Of a DNA stretch of 64,000 nt, positions 38,103-48,115 are shown piece by piece. The notes below the pieces were generated by a model that was given only the letters and a program-made list of their open reading frames with translations, searched no databases and was not told where the DNA came from. This stretch comes from Hermatobates lingyangjiaoensis (taxonomy: Eukaryota; Arthropoda; Insecta; Hemiptera; Hermatobatidae): assembly GCA_026182355.1 (NCBI GenBank), contig JAPFBL010000068.1:3179001-3243000 (forward strand), read 5' to 3'. The position numbers were made by a program, and so were the translations under genes. The stretch's first letter is position 1. Each line of letters starts with the position of its first letter.

Positions 38103-40349
38103 CAAACCACAATATGAAATGGGAAAACAAGACTAAGATCCTTTAACCGTAACAAGCGGTCTTCATCAGAGTCAAAAACCCAACTGAATATCTCATCTTA
38201 GTCTTGTTTTCCAATTTCATATTGTGGTTTGATCATTGATTGTTATTTCACGTGTTTATGTGAAATCTTTTTATATATATATAATCGATTACTTATCATT
38301 TGTCTACATTTTGTTATTCTTCATCCTGAAACCAAAGTTAGTATTTACGGAATACTTTTAAATTAATTATATTTACTCAGTCCTATGTTACCCTATTAAA
38401 ATATCCAAATTACAATCTTCTAAACGTATTCACTAGTAAATTGAAGTGTTATAAAAAAAATAAACAGTTGCTCAATGGGATTAAGATATTCCACATTCGT
38501 GGGGGTTAAAATAATATACTTTGTATTTGGTTTGTTTTAGTTTGCTATGTTGAGTTTATGAAATATGTTTTATTCCGTTTCACTTTCTTTAATCAGTTAA
38601 ATAATTAAAACTGGCTTTGTTTTTAGCTTTTTCATAAAATGTAAGCATTAATAAATTTGTTTGATATATATTGACTCTTTTATTAAATTCTCAATTAATT
38701 ATATCCATATGTATTTCATAAATAAATAATTAATGTTAATCATAAATAATTTTGTTACTAAAGTGCGTGTATATATTTCGTCTTTTTCTGTTTATAATAT
38801 TACCGGCAGTTTTTAACACTTTGAATATCATTCTACATGTACTTTGAAATTATTCCATATGGGATAGTTCATTTAAATTAATAAGTACATAATTATTCAG
38901 TAATAAAACATTTGAAGTAAGTAATTCAAAGTGAACAATACCAATTAAATATAAAAAAATAACTTTTATAATACTAATTTCCTTAATAATATTATGAACA
39001 TTGTTGAGATTGATATATGTTAATCTGAAATTTAAAGGAATTTTGAACTGAATATTTTTTCATCCCCTATATTTCAATTTCAATTTTTTATTAATTTTAG
39101 TTAATTAATACAAATAGTTATTATTATTGAGAGGACTTTAATCTTTAACTTTTCTTCACAAATATTTTTCCAACACAAATAGTAAAGTTACAAAACGATA
39201 GTCTAAGATCAGTTCAGTAAACAATAGAACATGTATTAATCTGAAAGGTAATGAAAAGAACACACAACAATGAATAACATTAAATTTACAATTAAAACGC
39301 TATAAATTAAAAAATTAAAAAGAAATTAAGAAACCATTTACACATTTTGCTAGATAGATAGTAACATTAAGAAAAAATTTTTGAAATTAGTTAGACGTAA
39401 CAGAAAACTGATAATACAAAACCATTAATATAATTAACTATAAAATACGTATAGTACTGAAAATTATATTAAATATTTAGGGCTATTAAAAAAAAATGAA
39501 ATAGATTTGACTGTAACTTTAATTTGAACCAAAAAACTAAACGACACGGTTTTGTATCAGTACAATATATAAATGTACTAAATAACCAAATGAAAAGCAG
39601 CCCAAGGATGGTTACTTAAACATAGTAAAAACTCGGATCTACTCAGCGATAAAACTGACTTAGAAATCTTTAAAGATCAAACCATAAAGCTAAAGAGGAA
39701 AGGAAAATAATAATGATAAATAAAAACGTAAATTAAAATTGAAGAAAAATAATACTAAGAAGAAATTAAATAATAATAATCATGTGAAAAACAATTGAAA
39801 GATAGATATTGAGTCCAGGAGTATTAAGGGCATCAAGGCCCTTAATAACATTTGGAGATTTTGAAGATAACATAGGTGTTCGAATCGGGAATCTATTAAT
39901 TTCTGTCTTTATTTTCCTGTAATTTCATTTATTGCTCGGGTACAGTTTATTATTTACTACGTATATTCGAATGCCAAAAATAATCAAAACGCAGTAAAGT
40001 TTTTCATGTAAGAATACCATAAAGCTCACAAAGAAATATTACAGTTCTTAATAATTAGATTATTATTATTTTGACACTGTTTAAGTGGGGCATTTTGTTG
40101 CAGTTGTTTGTGATTGCTCTGCTGTGCGCCAGCACCCTGGCCGCCGAAGAAGCCGCCCCCAAGGAGAAGAGAGGCATTGTAAGTGGTTACCACGCTCCTC
40201 TCGCCTACCACGCTCCTCTCTCATACCACGCTCCTCTCGCATACCACTCTGCTGCATACCACGCTCCTCTGGCCTACCACTCTGCTGCATACCATGCTCC
40301 TCTTCTCTCCTCATACCACTCTCCCTACTACGGCCACTCCTACTGGTGA
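37279..40349 (+). CDS. Secreted cuticular-type protein with YHAPL repeats, two exons (37279-37287 and 40104-40349)
   Basis: Probable structural protein secreted by epidermal cells into the cuticle. Exon 1 gives only Met-Phe-Gln and ends at a CAA/GTGAGT donor (intron starts 37288). Exon 2 follows a TTTTGTTGCAG acceptor (AG at 40102-40103) and stays in phase 0. The joined 84-residue product has a clear signal peptide (MFQLFVIALLCASTLAA, likely cut after Ala17), a short charged segment with a dibasic Lys-Arg at residues 25-26, then a His/Tyr/Ala/Pro/Leu-rich tail with five YHAPL, two YHSAA and one YHSP unit, ending GHSYW before TGA at 40347-40349. Such repeats occur in low-complexity insect cuticular proteins without the RR chitin-binding domain and in some neuropeptide-like precursors, so a processed-peptide role is an alternative. 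A three-codon first exon interrupting the signal peptide is typical of these genes. The gene looks intact. The 2.8-kb intron carries two repeat insertions. Confidence 0.85.
37600..37860. repeat. Inverted pair of hammerhead-like repeat arms beside TA tracts
   Basis: The left arm (about 37684-37718, minus strand) reads CACCCTC, CTGATGA, C, GA-TTGATG-TC, GAAA, TATT. The right arm (about 37808-37850, plus strand) reads CACCCTC, CTGATGA, then a decayed stem and caaaatatt. The arms face each other around about 90 bp of unrelated sequence. (TA)n tracts at 37590-37602 and 37636-37646 lie outside the left arm. The left core is intact for CUGANGA and GAAA, but stem II is weak. Confidence 0.55.
38023..38100. 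repeat. Compound (CA)n(TA)n microsatellite
   Basis: About 17 CA units run directly into about 19 TA units, immediately abutting the family B element. Confidence 0.9.
38101..38276. mobile_element. Family B hairpin element in the intron
   Basis: Inverted arms begin atcaaaccacaatatgaaat on the left and end in the matching attgtggtttgatcattg and gtgaaatc on the right, flanked by TA tracts on both sides. On the minus strand (38173 to 38131) lies GACT, CTGATGA, A, GACCG-CTTGTTA-CGGTT, AAAG (GAAA altered), GATCTT, AGTC: perfect 4-bp stem I, paired stem II, but G12 changed. It is antisense to the host gene. Confidence 0.65.
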
Positions 40350-40585
40350 AGAGTCTTTGTAACACCGTCTAATCATTGCACCAACCACTATGTATAAATA
40401 CATCGTTTCATCTCCCCAATGACTGTTTACCTATTTTTTTTACCCCATTTCAAATTTGATTAGTTCCAAACAAAGATTAGGGGTTTGAGATGTAAGATGA
40501 CAGATACAATCCATATAGACTTTCTAAAATATACACCACCAGACTGATTTTACATTCGGAGACATACATATTTAAACAATTAAGT
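40350..40585 (+). other. 3' flank of the cuticular-type gene
   Basis: Contains the presumed 3' UTR. No AATAAA follows closely; a variant TATAAA at 40393-40398 is the nearest candidate polyadenylation signal, and the first AATAAA is at 40819. The end of the transcript is therefore not fixed. Confidence 0.4.
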
Positions 40586-40705
40586 TTCTGAGGTAAAATG
40601 GAGAAACAAACAAAAGTCTCCACACAAATTAAGTTCATCAAGTGTGAACAAACGAATTCTTCATTTGTATGGAGACTTTTGTTTGTTTATCCATTTTACC
40701 TCAGA
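40586..40705. mobile_element. Hairpin element 3' of the cuticular-type gene
   Basis: Arms of about 50 bp (40586-40636 and 40654-40705) match as inverted repeats through ttctgaggtaaaatgga and acaaacaaaagtctcca with few mismatches and a loop of about 17 bp. A 12-bp direct repeat acaattaagttt at 40576-40587 and 40736-40747 could be a target duplication, but the right copy stands 30 bp beyond the arm end. A foldback or MITE-type element; family unknown. Confidence 0.6.
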
Positions 40706-40747
40706 ATGAGTAAATAGCACACAATTACTGATTGCACAATTAAGTTT

Positions 40748-41575
40748 GTATTGAGTTGATCTGAATCAACATCATTAGGACTTCTTCACTGCAACAGAAA
40801 TTCATTATATCATAAAATAATAAACCTTGAAAGAAAAGATTTAAGAGTTAAAAGATTTAAAAGTTTATGTAGACTTCTTAACTGTTCCTTTAATTAGCCC
40901 TGATACAAATGGATGCTGACAACAGATGACTTGATTGGAAGAAGTAGAAACCTCTGAACACATGTTTTGCAAATTTAAGCCAATCGATTTTAAAAAGTAT
41001 CAGATTTTTGACAAATAATATCAAACAGTAATATAAGTGCGAGATGTTTCTCCAAAGACTGTGACAAAGGTCATTAATGAACTTAGAATCTAAGGTTGTT
41101 TCTTAGAATCAACAAAGAGCAAGTACAATAAGATAGATATGGCCACAATTCGTACAAGACAGTCGAGACTCTGGTGTTTTGTTATTATTAATAATAATAA
41201 TATAACCTCTTCAAAAGAAGTCGTACACCACATTAATCGCTCTCCCACAAGCAAAAAGAAATCCTGTTCTAAACGAACTTTAGCTAGGTAAGTCCGTATT
41301 AACGGCAATTACGGAAATACTAAACGCTTGATCAACCACTTCTTATTAAAGCAAAACAAAAATATATAATTTAAGAAATTTTTAATTAATATATTTTGGT
41401 TGTGGATTTCTTGTGCTTGAAATAAAAATGTTAACAATTTAGTTTCATCCTAAGAATATGAGATCTCCTAACATAATTGTGCATTAGAATTCCTTTATAA
41501 TGTACTGTTCATTGATTACATTGTAGAATCTTACCATAGATTCCACGTTATGACGAGAGGGTGTCTCATGTCAAT
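40748..41575. other. Intergenic DNA
   Basis: No feature recognised. A 72-codon minus frame at 41090-41308 has no motif. Confidence 0.5.
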
Positions 41576-41578
41576 AGT

Positions 41579-41760
41579 TATATATATATATGTATATCTT
41601 TAAATTATAGAAAACACGACGCAGAAAAAAGATAAAATGCACACTTAATAAATTCAATATTTCGAACTGTTGTTCGTCATCAGGAGAAGACTAGAAGAGA
41701 GGACGAAGTGAGAGAGATCTCCCCACGTCGAAGGACGTAAAGTGGGTCATATATATATTT
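41579..41760 (-). repeat. Family A dispersed repeat with hammerhead-like core
   Basis: Single-arm copy. On the minus strand: an arm shared with 3459-3611 (tctagtc, cgtcct, agatctctc), then CTCCTGATGA, C, GAAC-AACA-GTTC, GAAA, TATT (41686 to about 41656), then a tail with tgtgcattttatc and ctgcgtcgtg shared with 3630-3690 and 63910-63985, ending in (TA)n at 41579-41592. A second TA tract bounds the other side. Core and stem II are intact; stem I pairing is poor. Confidence 0.6.
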
Positions 41761-41966
41761 AAAATAAAAGAAATTATTTACACTGCTTACAAAGCTATCC
41801 AAACTTCATAACGTGTGAGTATATCTATTGGTATGTAGTATACATTTTTTTGAAGAAACGTACATTTCATAAAATTTACCACATTTATTCATTAAAACAA
41901 AAGTAGAAATACTGCCAAATTTTTATGTAAGAAAGTAACAGATGTAAAAATTAAACTTGTGTTGAA

Positions 41967-42087
41967 CAAAATCCAAACATTATGCCTTTGGGTATACTGA
42001 AACCACTGAACAAAGAGGTGTCAAAATCCAAACATTATGATGCCTTTGGGTATACTGAAACCACTGAACAAAGAGGTGTCAAAATCC
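41967..42087. repeat. Two-copy tandem duplication (55 and 58 bp)
   Basis: The unit starting caaaatccaaacattatg and ending aacaaagaggtgt occurs twice head to tail (starts 41967 and 42022), followed by a third partial start at 42080. The copies are identical except for a 3-base insertion (atg) in the second, so the duplication is recent. Confidence 0.9.
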
Positions 42088-43326
42088 AGTAAGACTGAGT
42101 GCACAGAAAAAGGAAGGCACTTTAAAAGTGTAACAAAATTAGGAGCTTTAAAGCATCAAAGAAAGTTTTATACCCGTAATCGTGTTATAATAATTTAATC
42201 ACAGGATCTCTTGAACGAATGGGCTCAGTCTTCCTATAAATTTACTATTAATTCTAAGGATAGTAGGTATACAATTTGGAATAGTATAATAATTAATTTT
42301 TGATTAATGGTTGAAAATAATACTGATTAATAAGAAATATTCCAAATAAAATTTAATAACAATTTAAAGAAAAGAAACTCCCGATGAGCTAATATAAAAA
42401 TCTTGAACAATAAGTTATTTCTTTCAACCAATAATGGTCAAATAATCAGTTCATTATTATATTAATTAATGAAATATTAAACTGACAGAGCCAATAACTA
42501 TTTTAAGTTCAGTACAGCGTTTTAATTTATACCATTTTTTTTAAATTTTTATAAACCTAAAATATATAGTTTGTAAAATAAAAGTTATTTTTTAATCCTA
42601 AATGTGAGAAATCATTCGACAATCGACAAATAAGTACACATTAAAAGACTCAAAATACAATGTAAATGAAATTACAAATATAAATATTCAAGAAAAAAAA
42701 TGAAAAAAGTTAAAGAAATTTTAAATTTATTAAAAAAGCAAAACTATAAACTGCTACATTAAAGGTTTACTGATAAAAATTTCAGACCATAGTTTTTCTG
42801 TTTTAAAATGTCATATTTCTGACAGTAACAAATACTTTAAAGAAAACCAATATGTATGCATTTATATACTGATTTGTGCAGGAAAATTGAAAAAATCCTG
42901 ATAAATGCTGATTTTATGCTGTTTTCTTCAGTTTCACTACCTGATGCTATTATCAAGTATAATATCTATATATGTATATATATATTATATTACAGTAGGC
43001 ACGTAAAATAAAAATCAACTTCCAAACCACAGCAAGAAAATCAGCAATTTGACTATGACACATTAGTTTAAGCGTTTAAGCCGATCTGCTGAAGTACTTT
43101 CGGGAGGAGTGGAATTCATAAGATTAATATAATGTGGAGTTATACCTCACATATTGTCATATTCGCCCACCATCAGTGTCGTATAAACTGGTTAATAAAA
43201 CATACATTGTAAAAATATTTAAAAGACTACAACGTGCAATTGGCCTTAAAGATGATTAAAGGATATCACGTCATATCGTTTGATGGGGTCTATGTTCTGG
43301 CACAAATAGAACAAATAGAGGATATA
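42088..43326. other. AT-rich intergenic DNA
   Basis: No gene or recognised repeat apart from a short TA tract near 42966-42990. Confidence 0.5.
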
Positions 43327-43334
43327 GTATAGAG

Positions 43335-43629
43335 TAGGGATTCTCAATGGGGGTGAATTTCACCCCCAGGGGTGAATTTTGACCACGGTAAGTTTACAGA
43401 GTGAGGAAAGCTATTATAATTTTTAATTATAATTTAATACATACTATTTTGGTTGAATTAATATTTTATATATTCATCAATAATTATAATTATAATTTAA
43501 TTTGTAAAATTCTATTATAAAGATAATCAATGTAAAGTGTATACACTACCTTAGAAAGAAGGTGTGTGGGGAATGACATTGTAGAAATGGCAATAGGGGC
43601 GAATGGACCAAGGGAGGCTGAGAACCCCT
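43335..43629. mobile_element. Non-autonomous hAT-like element, 295 bp
   Basis: The ends are AGGGATTCTCA on the left and TGAGAACCCCT on the right, matching the CAGGGGTTCTCAA-type termini of hAT transposons. An exact 8-bp direct repeat gtatagag flanks it (43327-43334 and 43630-43637), the duplication size hAT transposases make. Subterminal ggggtgaattt and ggggcgaatgg segments also fit. The interior is AT-rich with no transposase, so it is a deletion derivative mobilised in trans. Confidence 0.75.
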
Positions 43630-43637
43630 GTATAGAG

Positions 43638-45544
43638 GGTAGGAGAGAGGATATACTTCAACTTATTTACGGACTGCAGCAAAATTGAGAGTAAAGTCAT
43701 TTTTGGAATTGTAGTTTTCAAAAATTTTAGGAAAGAAGTGTGCCACATATAGTTTAAACATTTAATGTTCAAACATCTAAATTAAGCTTCTGGTGACATC
43801 AAGAGAATTTCAGTAGCTTGAAGGAGAGGGAAGCACTTGGAGTACCAGCTAATTAATACAATTTTATTAATACATTAATTTACTTTTTTTATTTTTTAAT
43901 ATGTAATCAATAAAATAGTTTTTATTAATAACTATTTTTTAGCTATTAACTAATTTTAGTAATTAAGTAATTTAGTAATTACTAATCTAGCAATTAAGCT
44001 AATAACATTTACAAATTAGATATCTTAATTCTCTAATTAAGAAGTAATGCATTAATTGATTCATGTTTATACTATCTTTTTAATTATTTGTTCTACTTTT
44101 CTAAACAAAACCGTTGTTATTCCATGAAAGCAACGTAATAGATTTCTAATAGTCAACATGTTCATATGTTTAACTGTTCATTTAGTATTTCAATAATTTC
44201 TTAATTTTTTTTTAATATTCCTATTTAAATGGAAATAGAAAGTAAACTATTTATACTATACGTTTTCATAAGTAGAAATCCCATAGTTGTTTTAGTAGAT
44301 TAAAGAGTTTTGGGTACTTTCAATATTTTAAAGTCTTAAGTTGGTTTAAGACAAGATATTCAAATTATTTTATATATTTATAGTTTCTTTTAATTGTTGG
44401 GTCAAATTTAGATATGAGTTTAATATGACATTGAAGAACCTGACAAAATCACCGAAATGCAAAAGAAGGAAAAGTTCCGCGTGTTAAGGGAGACTCCATC
44501 AGTACAGTACTCGTACGGTTCCGTTCAGGATCGAATTCAGATAGTTCAACAAGTCGGTTCATATTACAAAGATGAAGTGAGGAAACCTAATGCAAGATAA
44601 ATATTTTTGTCAAACAACCTAAAATTGAAGGTACAAAAAATGTTTTTAAAATATGTGCTTTTGTTAAGCAAGGAGCTCTCCAGACCTCATGGGTTTTGAA
44701 TTTGAAATGAGTATGAGTGTTTACCAATTTGTCACGTCATATCTTGACAGCTTTCCAGTCCACCAAGCCAAATCAGTGTCAACAGTCATAACAAGAACAA
44801 AGTACTCTCAGGCACTTGTAATCAATAACTACCTAGCCAAGCTCGGTAGAATAGCTAGTGATAAATTAAGTTAAAATTAGAAACCCAAAATAAATAAAAC
44901 TTTCTAATATTTGGACTGCTTTATTTCACTTATGAGAAAAACTGGTACTTTTAGTCACAACTGTCACAACTGTAAATTGAATTAGTCTTGACTCTTACCA
45001 TCTTCAAGACGATTAGACAGTCAAAATATTGAAAAGTGAGTTATGCTGAACATTTTTCTTTTCATATCGTTAACCCCAAAGGAATGGATAAGAATGCTTG
45101 TTTTCAACAAATTTCTTTAAAATACATAAATAAATGGATGGTCACTTCCACAGTCTGCGACTTTAGGGCTACGCTATCAACATTAGTGTTGGTAGACATC
45201 AACATTAGTATGCGGACCTGAGCACTAGAGCTCTCTCGTTGCCTATCGGCATAGGGGACGTAGCAGATATGGCCTTCAGTATCGATGCGTCTACATCACA
45301 GAAATGTATATTTAACTTTTGAAGCATATCTTTGGTTAATGTTTACAATTTTAATAGAAATATTCTTTGTCGCATTTCCAGCTGGTTTGATATAACCAAA
45401 AATGTTCATTTTTTATCTTTTTTAATTAATTCATTACTTTTTCTAATTATACATTTATTGCAGCAGACGTTTAATTGGTTTTAACATCAAGGTGGTATTA
45501 TCTAATGACTTAAGCAGAGACGTTTTGAACTTTGCAGTATTTCT
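43638..45544. other. AT-rich intergenic DNA
   Basis: No gene supported. Short plus frames at 44689-44874 and 45036-45221 have no features of their own. Confidence 0.45.
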
Positions 45545-45800
45545 ACAATCTATTTCTGGGTGTAAGTGACAGCCAGGGAGGGACAGGACAGGGCATTCAT
45601 CAAGCGTTGATCTCATGAGCCGTGTGATCGGGTCTCACACCCACTGTGCCAAGGCGAGCTAGAGTCTAGGATGACAGCTGTCATACTACCCTGCCAGGGT
45701 GGCTGGCTTGAGTGAGCTCTCATCTAACACCCGTAATGGAATCAAGTCATTATGCCAGGGTCACCAACCCCGCACACGCCTCCTTCCTTGTCACACAGAC
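45545..45800. other. GC-rich block of unknown origin
   Basis: About 250 bp of clearly higher G+C than its neighbours, with gacagctgtc palindrome and cgggtctcacaccc (faintly B-box-like). No open frame of note. It may be an old SINE or a conserved regulatory segment; the sequence alone does not decide. Confidence 0.3.
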
Positions 45801-47289
45801 ATATTCTAACTTAGCTTAATTTGAAGAAAAATATCAAGTTCTTCAAAAATAAAGTTTATTAAATACGAGTATGAGTTCATCTGGCGGAATGCAAAAAACC
45901 GTCTTTGAAATAAATAGATTTTTCTAAATGGTCACAGTGATTAACTGAAATATTCCCTTAAAGTCACAAACCATCATTTATTGCAAAAGGCAATTTAACA
46001 CTCTAAATATAATTACTAAGTTCTACCGACATTAACCTGTTGAATTGGTTAACCTTAATCCTTTTAAAATATCAAAGTTCAGTACAAGTAATTTATCAGA
46101 AGTATTAATTTTTAAATTAATATTATACCAATAATCAATTATTAATTGAAATAATTCATATGTTAAGATATCAATGGCATAACCACTTATATCATTTAAA
46201 ATAAAATATACTATGAAGTAAATTTAAAATGAAATGGAATTATTTTTATATTTGAAGTAATTTATTACAATGCTATTATCTCTCTCAAACGAGAACTAAA
46301 ACAAAGTGACTGACTATTACTTCACTCACTGATATTCTTTTCATAATTAATCAGATGACATCCCTATTAATCTCTTTCATCACATTTAGTGATTTATTAA
46401 TAATTTGTTTCAATACAGGTTACAAATGTAAATTACTTGTCATAGGTTCGTGTGAGACTCTATATTTAGCATTTAATACTAACAAATAAATTTAAATGAC
46501 TCTTAATGTTTGCTGATCAATGTTAATTTGTTATTTGAATCATAGTCATTTATAATGCATACCTCAAACCGAAATACCAACATTTTTAAAAATTATTTAA
46601 ATTGATGTTCATTGTTTTCAAAATTGAGTTCGCTTACAGTAAAGTCGATGCAGGCCACTACAGACTTTTTTTATTTCTTAAGATAACTTTTATTGAGTTC
46701 GAAGTGGAGAATGATTCAGCCCATAACATATCTAGGCACAGCAGATGGGGAAACATTTGTTTTACTGAACCAATTTAGTTTTTTTTGAAAGTATATTTGC
46801 TATGAGAAAGTACTTAAAACCATGAATCAGTAAGAAATATGTGTTTATTTCGCCTACTAGGTAAATATTAATTGATTTTGTTAACCTTAATAAAATATTC
46901 AGTAGTTTAAAATTGTAATGTGAAATGCAGCCCTCCCACTGAAAAATGTGTCTTACTTAGCAAGTTCACTCCAGAATACCTTGTCTAAAGAATGCAATGG
47001 AAGGTTATAATATTGGGAGAATAGTCGCCCAAGGATAGTCTATCTGAAGCATTGCCACTCAGGGATATCATACCTAAAGAATTGTAACCTTACAATAGAA
47101 AACTGGAGTAACAGTTCTGGAGTTTATTAATGTCTTCAGTAATGTTACAGAAATACATACTCTGCTAATTTTAAATATGAAGTTTGTTTTATTTTAGTAA
47201 ATCTCGTTCTTTTATAGAACGAAATGATGTGTCATCCTGATAACAAGATATTCTGCAACCCTTGTATTGAAGCGTAAAACAGACACAGA
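45801..47289. other. AT-rich intergenic DNA
   Basis: Nothing recognised. Two short similar phrases (agaatgcaatgg and agaattgtaacc contexts) near 46985-47095 are not convincing repeats. Confidence 0.5.
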
Positions 47290-48115
47290 GAAAATTTTGT
47301 TAACGATTTAACAGGAGCGGCCCTGATGTGTTGGACAATGGAGATTGAAGCAACACAAGTGTTGAAAGAAGTAAAGAAAGAATAGGGATTGTTTTCAAGG
47401 CTAAACAAACGAGACTGACAATGCAGAGACGCAGTGGGTAAGATAAAACCAGTGACTTGTGTGTCTTAACTGGGGAAAGAGTGGGGCTTTCGACATGCGA
47501 GAAAGCCTTATGGGGCAAGAAACAAAGTGTGGACCCGAACAGCAACCACATAACAAACTGCTTTAAATCAACACGCCGGGGTACAAGTTATTATCTAACG
47601 TCTTTGGCACTCTAGGGAAGGAAAGTAAGGTTGAATTATTAATGGTTACTTATTTCAGTTATTGGTGAACCAAAATATTTTTTTGAAGCGGGTTTGTCTT
47701 TCTGAGTGGTTGACATTTGACAGTGAATAGTCCAGAAAAGGTTTCCATCCCTATTATATGTAGTTTGATTTCTGTCGATTTACAAGCCATTAAACAAACC
47801 CAATCATCATACGATCCCCTGTGTCCATACAACATACAGACTATTTGCGGTGTCAATGGAACTGTGTGATCATGGTCCAGCAATACTTCAAAACATGGAA
47901 CAGCTTCAATATGGGGAAGCCTGCTGCTTGGTCCCGACAGAATGAACATTTGCTTTCATTTTCTGCTGCCTTTGCTTTTAGCCGTAGCACTGGATTGGTT
48001 CTACACTGGAGCCTGACTTGCTCAGCTTGGCATAGAGCAGGGTGAACACCATTCACACTCACAGGCTGGATCAGGAGGCTGACACTAAGAGGAGTCGACT
48101 ATCAATCCTCAGGTA
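47290..48115 (-). other. GC-richer segment with open minus-strand frames
   Basis: Minus-strand frames of 83 codons (47300-47551) and 96 codons (47659-47949), overlapped by others in different frames, fall in a segment of raised G+C. The 96-codon frame has a balanced composition, with Cys, Trp and His. I recognise no family, see no start or splice context, and the overlapping frames on both strands argue that base composition explains them. It could be a decayed transposon. Confidence 0.3.

Larger units (their letters stand above)
37288..40103 (+). other. 2816-bp intron of the cuticular-type gene
   Basis: Donor GTGAGT at 37288 and acceptor TTGTTGCAG ending at 40103. It is very AT-rich and holds an inverted repeat at about 37680-37860, a (CA)n(TA)n tract, a family B element and a small hairpin TATTAAGGGC-loop-GCCCTTAATA at 39822-39847. 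No further exon is evident. Confidence 0.75.

Noticed and set aside
39822..39847. TATTAAGGGC hairpin in the intron as a possible microRNA precursor
   Set aside because: A 10-bp stem is too short for a microRNA precursor, and no extended pairing was seen.
40026..40372. Open frames in two other frames of the cuticular exon 2, on both strands
   Set aside because: They are shadows of the repetitive YHAPL coding sequence; only the plus frame joined to MFQ gives a signal peptide and splice consensus.
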